From Rhizaria sp. SCN 62-66 (taxonomy: Eukaryota; Rhizaria, unplaced), in the NCBI GenBank assembly GCA_001724265.1, contig MEDY01000289.1, positions 1 through 39,717 on the forward strand: 39,717 nucleotides of DNA. The letters run 5' to 3'. Under the pieces are notes generated by a model. It worked only from the letters and a program-made list of their open reading frames with translations. It was not told where the DNA came from and made no database searches. Each line of letters starts with the position of its first letter. Position 1 is the stretch's first letter. Below are positions 1 to 11,697 of the stretch, piece after piece. The translations under genes were made by a program, and so were the position numbers.

Positions 1-1
1 G

Positions 2-208
2 AAGCCCGCTTGCGAGTACCAGGCCCCCGTCCCCCAGCAGCTCACCGCCCTCGGCTGCTGCCCCTGCAACCCCGCCAACGTCAAGGCCTCGATGATCTCC
101 GCCTCCGAGTCCGTGACCTCCGAGAACCTTCCCTCGTTCGCCGAGGTGATGGCCTCCGTCAAGTACCAGGCTGCCAACGGCCAGGAGTGCTGCGCTTGCA
201 AGGCGTAA
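2..208 (+). CDS. 3' end of an unidentified Cys-rich protein
   Basis: An open frame enters from the left edge and ends at TAA (206-208), giving the last 68 residues of a protein I do not recognise. It has two small cysteine clusters, one reading GCCPCNP near residue 19 of the fragment and one reading CCACKA at the extreme C-terminus, with a neutral Ala/Ser-rich helix-like stretch between them. Nearly every third position is C or G, the strong bias seen here also in the methionine synthase and glucosidase genes, so it may be well expressed. The paired Cys motifs could bind metal or form disulfides, but nothing shows which. The start, domain structure and function lie outside the window. Confidence 0.65.
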   Translation, partial: KPACEYQAPVPQQLTALGCCPCNPANVKASMISASESVTSENLPSFAEVMASVKYQAANGQECCACKA

Positions 209-688
209 GCTCTCTCTGCTCCATGACTAAACCTGTATATAGGCTAGGCTGGGAAAGGGTAGACCCGCATGTGTGTTGTGTGACTGTTTGTTGAAGACAG
301 GACAGCAGCGACGCTTGAGACTCGAGGCAAGTGCTTTCTTAGCACGTTCACCGCCCGCTTTCCCGTCGTTTGTTTTGGTCGTGTCGAGGAAGGAAATGGC
401 TACTCTAGAAAGTAGTCTCTTGATTGTGTACACGTCAATCCGATTTGTACCACTACTGTACATGAAAAGTTCTTAAAATACAAATCATGACTCTTGTACC
501 TGCTCACCCTCCTGCACCGCGATATCATAGCTCTCGACTCCCTGTTCTGCTCGTACGAATCGTCAATACGAAGATAACAGCATCATATGAAAAAATCACA
601 ATGTATCACTTTTAAATCTATTATTAATTTTCTCATAAGTCTTCAATATTCCCATCATCCGTTTGTTTTCAGACAAAGGCCGTTCACG
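209..688. other. Intergenic spacer and AAR2 leader
   Basis: This stretch of 480 bases between two tandem + genes holds the 3' UTR of the Cys-rich gene and the promoter and 5' UTR of AAR2. Base composition falls sharply to AT-rich, above all after about 560. Short ORFs on both strands have no coding character. I see no RNA gene and no clear TATA box. Confidence 0.5.
553..672 (+). other. Putative 5'-UTR intron of AAR2
   Basis: A GTACGA donor at 553 matches the GTACG donor style of the coding introns in this window. It is followed by about 120 AT-rich bases ending in a pyrimidine tract and CAG at 670-672, 16 bases before the chosen ATG. Removing it takes away the AT-rich N-terminal extension that would start at 587 and has no resemblance to AAR2. 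Confidence 0.5.
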
Positions 689-3410
689 ATGTCTTCGGAG
701 GGCGGCATAGGCTTCGCAGAGGTGCCTCTCTCTGCGGCTGCCGCTGCGTCCCTGACAACGTCGTGGGCCACTGTTGTATTTCTTGACGTTCCTGCTGGCG
801 CCGAGGTTGGCATCGATTGTGCCGTTTGGCGAGTCGGCGCCGCGTTCCGCGGTTTCCGCTCCGTGCCCCCCGGTGCCCACTACCTCCACTGTACGCAAAC
901 CTCCTCCCAGCCCTCCCAGCGCGCCCCCGCCGCCCCTACGCTCCCCGCGCCCTCCGCATCCGACGGCGGCGTTGCCCTGGGCTCCTCCGTTCCGCGCGCG
1001 GGCTTCTGGGCGTACTTGCACCCCGGCTCGGTGCTGGTGCGCCGCTGGAGCCCCGCCGCGGCGCGCCTGGAACCGCCCAGCGACGCGCGCGACGCCGCCC
1101 GCATCGCTGCGGCCGTGCGCGGCGGCGCCGACGTGCCGCTGCTGCGCGGGCTCGCGCCGTACCCGCTGGACCGCATCGCGCAATGGCTTGCCCTCACGGG
1201 CTGGGTCGCGCCGCGGGTGGTCGCCGTAGGCACCGTCGACGCAGCAACCGTCACGGCGACTGCGACAACAACTGCGGCTGCAAAGACTGCGACTGCTGCT
1301 GGTGGAGTGACATCCGCGACAGCAAGCGCCCCTGCTTTAACTGCTGTTACCACAACCGATGCTACGAATGGCTGTGAGAGCGCCGTTATGTCTGTCGCAA
1401 CATCACAATCAACAGCAGAGGCTGTCAGTGCAGCCGACTCTGCAGCGACCAACACCCCGGTGACCCCCCCTGCTGCTGCCGACTCCACCGCGGCAGTGGC
1501 AAGTAGTATGACGGCGACGCCCGTGCTGCAGCGCCGCGCCACGCGCTACGAACGCGCGGAGCGGGCGCGGCTTGACTTCCTCGCGCAGCGCGACGCAGAG
1601 TACCGCTTCACCCCCGTGCCCGCGCCAGAGGCCGCCGCGGCCGCCATGCTGGGCCCCGACTGGGCCACCAAGCCGCTTCAAGTACTTGAAGACGACCAAC
1701 ATTCCGCAGCATCGACTCACGAGGCAAGCGCGTCCACCTCATCGAGTGCGAGTGCGCCTGCGCCTGCAGTAGCTGCGACGAGTAGAGTCAGTGTGGCCGA
1801 GTCGGCTGAGCGCCGGTCGTGGATCCACCATGACTCGTCGCTGCGGCTTGTGGCGCTGCTCCAGGGCGGGTTGACTTCTGCGCGCTACGGCGACCCACAG
1901 TCATCTTCGCTCTGCCTTCAACAGCAGCATCAGCAATCGTCACAGCAACAATCACAGAAGCAGGAGCCGCAGAGCTGTGAGTTTGCGTGCGCGTGCTCCT
2001 GGGGCGTCGACACGGTCTGCCGCGGTGTAAGTACCCCCTTAGACGTCTGCGTCGACGGGCACTGGCGGCCTGAGGGCAGCGCTGCGTTTGAGCAGGCGCG
2101 TGAGAAGGAGATTCGCGCAATGCTAGCGCGCCAAAGCAAGCTTTTGCAGCAACAACAACAGCAGGGTAGCAAGCACGCCCCGTCGCAGGCGCAGCTGCGT
2201 GTGGTGTCACGCTCTCGGTGGTATTCTGCCCACTTCCTCGCGCACTTAGAGCGCATCTTGCCGTTGTTGACCCTCTGTATTCGCGCATACGCACCGAGCC
2301 TCGTCGCCCCAGTCTCTCATGCGAGCGCGGTCTCTAATGCGAGCACAACTACAACAAGCAGCAGTAAGAGCTCTAGTACGCACACGGTAGGTGGCTTGAC
2401 TTTCGGCGAGAGCCTGCTGGCCCTGCTGGAGCCGCTCACGGCAACTCCGCTGCACGTGCTAGCCGCCGCGCTGCCGCAGTGGCTGCTGGCGCTGCTCACG
2501 GTTGCAGACGACGCCGCAGCCGCGTTCTACGCGCTAGAGTCTCTCTCCGCAGACTCCACAACCCACGCTGCCCACGGTCACTCTGCCCACGGTCAAGACT
2601 CTGCGCGGAGTGATCCGCCGCCTGCTCCCACTGCGCTCACGGTCTCTCAGCCGTCGTTGCAGCCGCTGTCTCCGCTGTTGTTGCTGGACTGGGCGTGGGC
2701 GGTGGGGGAGGGTCAGTTGGCGTTCGCAGCCATGCTCGTGGGGGAGAGCTACGAGGGTTACGACCACTGGGGCGCCCTCGTCGAGCTCATCGCGAGCGCA
2801 GAGGCCGCAGTTGCTGGCTCAGACTCCACTGTCAACCCCAACTCCAACATCAGGAACAACCGTGCTGTTGTAAACTCTGTCACGAAACCAAGTGCGAGCT
2901 CAAGCAATGGAGGCGTTGTGGCTGATGACCTCGCAGCTTTAGCGCGGCTCATGTGCTCGAATGCCCCCACCGACACAAACAGCGGACTGACTCACAATAG
3001 CACCTCTACGCTAGACTCACACGAGACCAGCACGCGTTCGGTCGCGGCGCGCAGTACCGTCACCGCATTGCATGCGCTGCGCATCACGTCCCCCGCGCTG
3101 CTGCGCTCGCTGCTGTCCCCGCGCAGCGCCCGCGCGCTTCTGTGCGCGCTGCTGCCCATGGTTGCGGCGCAGCTAACCGTGCTGCCGACCGACTGGTTCG
3201 TCGACTCGCTCGCCACCGACAACGCGCCCGCCGTGGCCGCAGCAGCCGCAGCCGGCGCCAGGGCGGGCACGGGCGCGGGTGCGGTGAGGGCGATCACACC
3301 GGCGAGCAGTGCGAGTGCTGCGTATCACAGCGAGGCGGTTGTCTGTGGCGACGAAGAGGAGGGCGCGGGCGGCGGCTTTGTTTTAGAGGCCTTGCGCGGC
3401 ATGCGCGCCG

Positions 3411-3444
<34 letters not shown>

Positions 3445-4228
3445 ATCAACTGCTACTGCGACCGCAACTGCTGCTGCTGCTAATGATGAGTACGTGAATG
3501 ACGGTGAGTTTGAGGAAGAGTGCAGTGGCGGTCTGGCGCGCAGCGAGCTGGTGACCGTGGCGTGGGGGGACGTGGCCGCAGCCCTGTGGCAGCGGTTCGG
3601 CGTTGATCTCAGGGAGTTTGTCGCGGTTGACACCGGCGACGGCGGCGCTGACATCATCAGCGGCATCAACCGCGCCAATGCGAGTGCTCACACCAAATCG
3701 AGAGTGATCGAAGACAAGGGCGCTGTGAGCTCGAATCAGGGCGTGAGCAAGGACTCTAAAAGCTCTATTGCTGTTGACGCTGCTGATGATGCTGGGGACG
3801 ACGACGATGACGCGCTCAGCGACAACGACGACGACTATGACGGCTATATCCCAGACTTTGAGAAGATCGATGTTCCGGAGCAGCTCAACACGAAGGCACG
3901 GCTCAGCACGCGCAGCTTCGGCAACAATCACGCAAATAGTGGCATATCAAACGCACTGAGTACGTCTGGCACTAACACAAATGTCAGTCACAAGCAGGCG
4001 TCCGCTGGCGCGAGCGACCACAGTGTGGGCTCGACCGTTGCGGAGTGGAAGCAGCTGCAGCAGCAGCGCCAGCGCAGGGCCCGCGGCTTCGCTGCCTCCA
4101 CTGCCACTGCCACTGCGACAACAGGGCGCGAGTCGACTGGGACTGCAACTGGATCTGCGACTGTGAGTAAGACGAAGGCGCCCGACACGAACTCAAGCTT
4201 GCTTACGTTTCACAGTGACAGTGAGTAA
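689..4228 (+). CDS. AAR2: AAR2 splicing factor (U5 snRNP assembly), greatly enlarged
   Basis: AAR2 is a chaperone of U5 snRNP maturation: it binds Prp8 and keeps Brr2 off until nuclear import. The match is in family order. Residues about 27-70 hold the N-terminal beta-domain signature (VVFLDVPAGAEVGID, then W.VG..FRGF..VPPG.H). Residues 105-121 have FWAYLHPGSVLVRRW, and about 155-175 have YPLDRIAQWLALTGWV. The C-terminal helical domain has GQLAFAAMLVGESYEGYDHW (about 676-695) and LPTDWFVDSLATDN (about 831-844). Human AAR2 has 384 residues; this has 1,179, the excess being Ala/Ser/Thr/Gln-rich inserts and an acidic tail. The ATG at 689 is chosen because the frame upstream to 587 looks like an intron. 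It stops at TAA. Family assignment is firm; start and insert function are inferred. Confidence 0.88.
3412..3444 (+). repeat. Pure GCC-type trinucleotide tract (poly-Ala)
   Basis: Eleven uninterrupted GCC/CGC units code for a polyalanine run in the AAR2 C-terminal region (around residues 909-919). Because one codon is repeated without synonymous variation, the tract probably grew by slippage recently and is likely to vary in length between strains. Confidence 0.85.
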
Positions 4229-4896
4229 ACAACATCACTTGAGCTACACACAAATCGATTATATAGAAGACACGATTACTTACTTATCACGACTGTTTAT
4301 GCAATACACATTTTAACAACATGAGTTAGAAAGCTTAGTCAGAAAGCTTCTTTTGTATTCATTCTTGAATTCTGATTATGATTCCCTATCAAATTAGAAA
4401 GCTAATTGTACCCATTGCTTCAAGCAAATGAACACTGCAAGGTCTGTTGATGTTCCTGTTAGTTCGTTGTTGCGAAGTGTCATTCTCACTATACAGCCCA
4501 AGTCCTAGCGCACTGCTTGACTCTACTATCCCCCTTCCAAACAATTAATTATCGCCTAGTGATGACCATTGTATCACAGCAAGCAGCCGCATCTCATGCG
4601 ACAGACCGATTCCCGAATTTACATTACCACCAGAAATCAAAACTGATGCACACTGTTGCGATCTGTAATACGTCACAAAAAAGCGAAACAGATAGCGATG
4701 AAAGCTAACGAGGACACAACGTGAGTTGCTACTCCGAACAACTCACTGCCAGGGCTGAAGCAAACGCAGCGCACACAACAGCGAGCTCAGGAGATCCGCA
4801 ATCACAGTAAAAGTATTCTCGCATGATAGCTTAGCTTACCTAGACATCACTTGCTGGGACCTACACGCACCCATGCGTAGCAGTCGGCACGCGCGC
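4229..4896. other. Spacer between convergent genes
   Basis: This AT-rich stretch of 668 bases holds the 3' UTRs of AAR2 (+) and the EDR2-domain gene (-). Three short variants of AGAAAGCT occur at about 4329-4405, the last forming a small ATTAG/CTAAT hairpin. A 63-codon ORF at 4517-4708 has no coding bias. I see no gene or RNA here. Confidence 0.5.
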
Positions 4897-7800
4897 TCAC
4901 ATGTACTGGCTCTGCGCGGCGTAGTACTGCGTGGCGCTGGCGCGCGGGGACGCGGCGCCGCTGCCGTCGCCGGCCGAGGCCGACGCCGCGGCCGCGACCG
5001 CCGCGGACGACACGCCCCCGGCAGCGCCGCCGGTGCCTGCAGCCGGCGAGGGCGCGGCGTGGAGCACCGAGGGCGTGCGAGCGCGCAGCACGTGGTCCTG
5101 TCCGCGCGACCCCGCGGCGGGGGCGCTGGCTGCCGAGCCGGCGGCGGCCGCGTCGCCGGGGCCCGTGGTGCTGCGACGCAGGCCCGTCGCGAAGTTGGGC
5201 CGGTCGATGCCCGCGCCCGCGCCGGCCGCGGCGGCGGAGTTGGAGGCGGAGTCGTAGGGCGGGGACATGTACGCTGCGGCGGTCGAGGGCGGGACGGCGA
5301 GAGAAGAGTGGTGCGAGGGGCTGGCAAAGGAGCCCGACATGGGGCTCAGCGCAGCCGCGGGGGACACCACGCCCGTGGCGCCCGGGGCCGAGGCCGAGGC
5401 GGCGACGGGGTTCGCCGTGATGATGAGCCCGTTACCGCTGACGCTCGAGGAGCTAGACGACGCCGACGCCGACATAGAGCCCGTCAGGCCCGCGCCCGAG
5501 GCGGACTGGGAGAGCGAGGACGCGGCCGTGACGGCGGGCGCCGTGGCGGTGCCAAGCGCGGACATCGAGGCCGCGGCGGGCAGCGCGGCAGTGCCGTTGG
5601 CGGCGGCCTCGCGGGCCTCCTTGAAGGCGGCCATCGAGGCCTCCCAGCTGGGAAAGTTGTTCGGGCTGACCTTGAAGAGGCGCATGGAGCCGAGGATCAC
5701 CTCGGGCTGCTCATCGTCCTCATAGCCCTCGATCGTGAAGCCCCAGTCGAGGATGACCTGGGACATCTTGGGGATGAAGTTGTAGAGCACGTTGCGCGCC
5801 ATGTAGCAGAAGTTGTGGATGTCGAGGCAATACTCGAGGTAGCCGTCGCCGCGGTGCACCGAGTGCTGCGGCCGCGTCAGGAACGGCTTGCCGTTGTACT
5901 GCGCGATGGTCTTGCGCAGCGCCCAGCCGAAGTCGAAGTCGTCGGCGTTGACGAGGCGCGGCAGGGCCTTCATGCGCAGCATCATGGCTGCGCCCTCCTT
6001 GGTGTCGAAGTCGGTTTCGGCGAGCCGCTTGAGCAGGCGCACGGCCGGGATCTGCGGCCCGCTGGCGTTGAGCAAGTCGCGCTGCGTCTCGTCCGACGCC
6101 AGCATGTACCACACCAACGTCAACGTCTCGCCGTCGCCCTTGGCGGACATCATCGACGGCTGGTACGTCGGCATGCTGAAGTTCACCACGAAGATCATCT
6201 TGCGGTCCAGAGTGCCGAAGTTGAACGGCAGCTGGCCGCCGATGTTGGCACCCGTGCCGGGGATGATGTCCGCGGCGGGGTCTGCGCGGGCCGGGGGCGC
6301 GCGCGCCTGCTCCGCCTTGGCCGCCAGGTACTCCTGCAAAGCGTCGGATTAAATGGGAATAGATCAAGGATGTTTGAGTGAGTTTTGAAAGAAAAATTAT
6401 TTTTTACACGTTGACATTAGTTTAGATCCCCAATATTAGGTTGCATATCAAGGTGTGCTATTTCAGTGAGACATATACAATATTGTTTTAGTTTGCTGCG
6501 TACCTGGTCGATCTTGCCGCCGAGCGAGACGTAGGGCGCGGGCTTCATGTTGCGGATCTCGTCCATGTTGATGTGCTTCGAAGCGTGAATGATCTTCTTC
6601 TCGCTGCGGAACACGTCCATGCCGACGAGGTTGAACAGCGACGGCGCCGAGGGGGCCTTCTTCTTGTTCTTCTTGTAGTTCGGTCCGCAGCGCACGGGCC
6701 ACGACTCGCCCTGGGGGTCGCTGTAGGCCGACACGTCGCCGGGCCCCGAGGAGGCCTTCATCGAGCACCCTGGCGTGATGCCTGCCGCGGACACGTTGGT
6801 GGCCTTGCCGGCGTTGTTAGCGCCCGCGACGAGCCCGCCCGTCGAGAGCGACGACACGGCGCTGTTGCTGTTGGAGCTCAGGCCGCCGTGGGGGTTGCCG
6901 CCGCCCGTGGCGCCGTCGTCGTCGTCGTTGGACGAGTCACCGCCGCCGGAGGACTCGCCCTCGCTCGCAGTCGTGCTGCCGCGGCGCTGGCGCGTGCCAT
7001 AGTGAGAGGACGGGGGCGAGTAGGCGTCGTCGCTGCCGTCGCCGGTCGACGCGCCGTCGCCGTAGCCGCTGTTGGTGATGCCGTTGCCCGCCGAGGCGCC
7101 GGCGGCGGCCGCGCCGGTCTGCTGGCAGGGCAGCTCGCCCATGAGCAGCGCGCGCGCGGCCGAGTGCAGCACGGTGTGGCCGTTGGCGGCGAGCGCCGAC
7201 GCGGGCTGCAGAATGGTGAGGCCGAGCGTGGCGGGGACGCCAACGATGGCGAGCAGGAAGAGGATGATATTGAGCACGGCCAGCGTGGCCAGGAAGGTCT
7301 TGGGCGTCGCCTCGCGCATCAGTAGCGCGGGCATGTTGGTCGCCGCGATGAGAAGCAGGAACGCCACGATGCCGCGCAGGGGCCACGTCGTCACGGGGAC
7401 CAGCGCGTCGCCGCGCGGCAGCTTCACCAGGCCCGCGCCCAGCTTGCCGTTGCCGCTCTTGGGCGCCACGATGATGCCCGGCAGCGCGCCGGCCTTGATG
7501 CTCCCGCCGCGAGCAGCAGCGGCAGCAGCGGCGGCAGCGGTCGGGGCAGCGGCGGCGGCGGCGGCGGCGGCGTTAGCGGCAGCTGCAGCAGCGCCGGCGT
7601 TGGCCCCAGCGGCGCCGCCGGCGGGGGCTGCGCCGCCCGCGCCGCTGGACGCCGGCGACGAGAGCGACGACGGGGTCACGTTGCCCGGGTTCGACCCAGC
7701 AGCGGCGGCGGCGTTAGCGGCGGTCGGCGCGGCGGGGACCGCGTTGGCGGCGGCCGCGGGGGTCGGGGCCGTGGGGGAGGCGTTGCCGGGAGCGGCCCCG

Positions 7801-8261
7801 CTGTGGTGGTGGTGGTGGTGCTGGCCGTTGCCGCCGTCGTCGTCGTCGTCGGAGCCATGCGCGTAGGCATCGTTGCCGCGGCGCTGAGCCTCGATTCTAT
7901 CGATGTCGACGCTGCCCGTCTGGTCGCGCGCGCCGTCGATGTCGATGGCGCGGCACGAGATGTGCGCGATGATCCACACCAGCTGCGTCTTCTCGTCCAT
8001 GTTCGGCGGCATCGCGCGGGGCAGCGCCTCGGTGACATACTTCCACTCACGCTCGCGCATCTGGTTGAGGTCGTTGGCGTAGGCGAGCTCGTAGTACGTG
8101 TGGCCCTTGGTGAGGATGCGGTAGTTCGGGCGGCCCGAGCTTGACTTGGCCGACTTGCGCTTCTGGAGCACGAAGAGCGGCGACGAGTCGATGTCGACGT
8201 ACTGCGAGAAGCGCTTCATGCGCGTGTACGTCACGCGCTTGACGGGCACGATGAAGACCAT
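4897..8261 (-). CDS. Membrane protein with C-terminal EDR2 (DUF1336) domain
   Basis: Two exons (8261-6504 and 6333-4897) encode 1,064 residues ending in TGA. The C-terminal half carries the EDR2_C/DUF1336 domain, about residues 517-810. It starts with WPVRCGPNYKKNKKKAP, continues with FNLVGMDVFRSEKKI, and crosses the intron to IFVVNFSMP, YLEYCLDIHNF and PEVILGSMRLFKV. In plant EDR2-type proteins this domain follows PH and START lipid-binding domains and acts at membranes. Here the N-terminus (1-110) has a basic, possibly PH-like region. It is followed by a His run (about 147-153), long Ala/Gly-rich linkers and two hydrophobic segments (about 292-314 and 320-350) that look transmembrane. I see no START domain. 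After about residue 810 the tail is low complexity. A role in lipid sensing at a membrane is inference. Confidence 0.8.
6334..6503 (-). other. Intron of the EDR2-domain gene
   Basis: A 170-base AT-rich intron in phase 0, read on the minus strand with donor GTACGC and acceptor TTTGCAG. Joining the exons gives KIDQ-EYLAAK and restores one continuous EDR2_C domain. Confidence 0.85.
7507..7570 (-). repeat. Ala-coding GC-rich repeat tract
   Basis: Imperfect GCN repeats encode runs of alanine in the linker just upstream of the transmembrane segments of the EDR2-domain protein. Confidence 0.7.
7804..7820 (-). repeat. Short CAC tract (His run)
   Basis: A TGG/GTG tract on the plus strand reads as a CAC run on the minus strand and encodes a histidine cluster (about residues 147-153) in the EDR2-domain protein. 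Confidence 0.75.
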
Positions 8262-8949
8262 GGTGGCAGAGCGGGCACAGACGACTGCTGGCGAACAGCT
8301 CGCGACACGCGGAAAGCGGCCTTACGGGAAGGGATGAACGCGCGGGACGGGCCGAGGGCGCGGGCGCGGGGAGGAAGTGGCGAGAAGAAGGGAGAGAGAG
8401 AGACGGAAGAAGCTGGTGCGCTGCTTACTGTCTGCTAGCGAGGGAAGGAAACAGACGGCTCTCGGTTCTGCTTTTCAGAGGCACGAGGGACACAGGAGAG
8501 CAAAAGAGACAGATGACGGTGAGTATGATGTACAGAAAAAGATAACACAGAGGAAAGTATGCGGAGACGACGTCCCCCAACGGGGTCTTGAGGGACGGAT
8601 TTAGAGCTCACTCGAGGTTGCCAGAGTAGCTTTGGCAAGCACTGCCGTATCAAGTCTTTCACAGTACACACACAAGTCAGTCCGACAATGAACCAAATTA
8701 ATACAGCAGTGCACTTCGTTAACTATCTAGCTATGTATATTTCAATCAGACCAACGGCCTCTTTGGCCTCTAAATGCCGCTTTCTTTGCGCGGCTTGACT
8801 TGTGGCGCTCGTCGCGAGCTTGATCGACTGATTGCCTTCGGTCGGAGGTCGGTCAGCCAAAATGACCGTGAGCAAGTGGCTTGCGAGATGACGCCCGTCG
8901 TGGCCACGCACCGTATTTAGAGATGAGTGGTTCGCGATGTGGGGACTGC

Positions 8950-8970
8950 GCGCGGGGTTATGCTCCGCGC
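8950..8970. promoter_or_regulatory. Inverted repeat GCGCGG-N9-CCGCGC
   Basis: Perfect 6-bp arms flank a 9-base spacer, about 360 bases upstream of the MTR ATG and just before an AT-rich, TATA-like segment. It could be a dyad protein-binding site. The arms are short and the function is unknown. Confidence 0.35.
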
Positions 8971-9006
8971 TATAGGGGGTTATTCGTATCGTTGAATACG
9001 GGTCTC

Positions 9007-9015
9007 TATTTATAG
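9007..9015 (+). promoter_or_regulatory. TATA-like element upstream of MTR
   Basis: The sequence TATTTATAG lies about 315 bases upstream of the MTR start codon, after the inverted repeats of the divergent promoter. Its position would suit a TATA box if the leader begins near 9040 and is spliced. This is inference from sequence alone. Confidence 0.25.
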
Positions 9016-9328
9016 CATGTGTCCACACCAGTCTTTCGTGTGTTTAGCCAACTGCGCACTGTTGAGGAGGGCGCGACAAAACAACGACCCCTTTTTGAAA
9101 CCCGGACGCTGCTTTAATTCGATATACCACCTTCCGCATCCGCACAAGACGCGTGAAAGTTTATGTCACTATCACCAACGCTTCTGTTCTACTACCTTTA
9201 CATTCTGTAACTCACTTTCACTGATTTATTTGTGGTTTATTTTCTAATCTCCTTGCAGACCCCGTTCCGCACTTTCGTCAGAGTCCTACCGCGTTGGCAG
9301 TAGTTTCGTGCAGTAGATCAGACCAAAG

Positions 9329-11665
9329 ATGGCGTCCACGGCCCCTCTCGTCTCCGAGACGGAGACTTACCTCCGCGCGGAGCTTCAGAAGCGCATCATG
9401 GTGCTCGACGGCGCCATGGGCACGATGATCCAGCGTCACACGCTGACCGAGGCCGACTTCCGCGGCGAGCGCTTCAAGGACCACCCGTGCATGCTCAAGG
9501 GCAATAACGACCTGCTGTCGCTCACGCGCCCCGACATCATCTACGACATCCACCGTCAATACTACGAGTCCGGCTCCGACATCGTCGAGACCAACACCTT
9601 CTCGGGGACGTCGATCGCACAGGCCGACTACCAGCTCGAACCTGTCGTCTACGAGCTCAACAAGGCCTCGGCCGAGCTCTGCAAGAAGGCCGCCAACGAC
9701 GTGGCCGCCGTCGACGGCCGCCGCCGCTTCGTCGCGGGCGCCATCGGCCCCACGAACCGCGTGCTGTCGATGTCGCGCCAGGTCGACGACCCGTCGTTCC
9801 GCGACCTCACCTTCGACGAACTCGTCGCGGCGTACATGGAGCAGATTAATGGTCTTATCGACGGTGGCATCGACATCCTCATGGTCGAGACCATCTTCGA
9901 CACACTTAACGCCAAGGCCGCGCTCTACGCCATCGAGGAGTACTACGCTGCGCACCCTACCCTGCCCCGTCTCCCGCTCATCATCTCCGGCACCATCACC
10001 GACGCCTCGGGCCGCACGCTCTCAGGCCAGACGGTCGAGGCCTTCTACACCTCGGTGCGCCACGCCAAGCCGCTCTGCATCGGGCTTAACTGCGCGCTGG
10101 GCGCGGCCGAGATGCGGCCCTACGTGAAGCGCATCAGCGACATCGCCGAGTGCTTCGTGTCGTGCTACCCCAACGCCGGTCTGCCCAACGCCATGGGCGG
10201 CTACTCGCAGAAGCCCGAGGAGACGTACGGGCTGCTGCGCGACTTTTGCACCGCCGGCTTTGTCAACATGGTCGGCGGCTGCTGCGGCACCACGCCTGAC
10301 CACATCCGCGAGATCGCGCGCTCGACGCTCGACGCGGCGCCGCGCGTGCCGCAGCCCACGTACGAGAACATGCGTCTGTCCGGGCTCGAGTGCCTCGAGT
10401 TCCGCGCGGATACCAACTTCGCCAACATCGGTGAGCGCTGCAACCTGGCCGGCTCGATCGTGTTCAAGAAGCTCATCATGAACGGGCAGTACGAGCAGGC
10501 GCTGGCGATCGCGCGCAAGCAGGTTGAAGACGGCGCGCAGATCATCGACATCAACATGGACGACGGCATGCTCGACGGCGAGGCCGCGATGGTCAAGTTC
10601 CTCCGCCTCATCATGTCGGAGCCGAACATCTCGCACGTGCCCATCATGATCGACTCGTCCAAGTTTGCCATCATCAAGGCCGGCCTGCGCAACGTGCAGG
10701 GCAAGTGCATCGTCAACTCCATCTCGCTCAAGAACGGCGAGGAGGCGTTCCTGGCCGAGGCGCGCGAGGTCATGCGCCACGGCGCTGCCGTCGTGGTCAT
10801 GGCCTTCGACGAGCAAGGCCAGGCCGCGACCAAGGACGAGAAGGTACGCATCTGCAAGCGCGCCTACGACCTCCTCACGCAGAAGCTCAACTTCCCGCCC
10901 TGGGACATCATCTTTGACGCCAACGTGCTGACCATCTGCACGGGTATGTCGGAGCACAACAACTACGCCGTCGAGTTCCTCGAAGGCATGCGCGAGATCA
11001 AGAAGGTCTGTCCGCACGCCAAGTGCTCCGGCGGCCTCTCAAACCTGTCATTCTCCTTCCGCGGGCTCGAGGTGATCCGCCAGGCGATGCACGCTGTGTT
11101 CCTGTACCACGCCATCCGCGAGACCAAGTTCGACATGGCCATCGTCAACGCCGGCGCGCTGCCCATCTACACCGACATCGAGCCCGAGCTGCTGAAGCTG
11201 TGCGAGGACGCCATCTTCAACCGCACCGAGGACGCCACCGAGAACATGATGGCGTTCGCGGAGAAGGAGAAGGAGCGCCTGGCCGCGCTCAAGGCCGCCG
11301 GCGCGGGCGGCGCCGTCGTCGTCAAGAGCAAGGATGCGTGGCGCCAGCTGCCGGTCAACGAGCGCCTGAGCCACGCGCTGATCAACGGTATCGTGGACCA
11401 TATCGACGCCGACACCGAGGAGGCGCGGCTCGCGGCCCCCAAGCCGCTCGAGGTGATCGAGGGCCCGCTCATGTCGGGCATGTCGCGCGTCGGCGACCTC
11501 TTCGGCGCGGGCCAGATGTTCCTCCCGCAGGTGATCAAGTCTGCGCGCGTGATGCGCAAGGCCGTGGCGTACCTGATCCCGTTTATGGAGGCCGAGAAGG
11601 CCGCGCGCGTGGCGGCCGGCGAGGTGGTGAAGCAGGCGGGCACGGTCATTATGGCCACGGTGCAG

Positions 11666-11697
<32 letters not shown>

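Larger units (their letters stand above)
8262..9328. promoter_or_regulatory. Divergent promoter region between the EDR2-domain gene and MTR
   Basis: This 1,067-base stretch separates two genes that start in opposite directions, so it must contain both promoters and both 5' UTRs. The EDR2-side part (8262-8420) is GC-rich with a GA-repeat (CT on the transcribed strand). The middle (8740-8990) has several short inverted repeats, and the MTR side is AT-rich. A pyrimidine-rich acceptor-like CAG ends at 9258, 70 bases before the MTR ATG, so an intron in the MTR leader is possible, but I find no GTAC donor for it. I see no ORF with coding character. Confidence 0.55.

Noticed and set aside
587-688. 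N-terminal extension of AAR2 starting at ATG 587
   Set aside because: The sequence is AT-rich, ends in a pyrimidine tract plus CAG, and its translation has no similarity to AAR2. The ATG at 689 fits the family start.
4329-4405. Three AGAAAGCT-like repeats after AAR2
   Set aside because: Short and AT-rich. They could be 3' processing signals, but nothing distinguishes them from chance.
4517-4708. 63-codon ORF between the convergent AAR2 and EDR2-domain genes
   Set aside because: AT-rich with no third-position bias, and it lies in the expected 3' UTR space.
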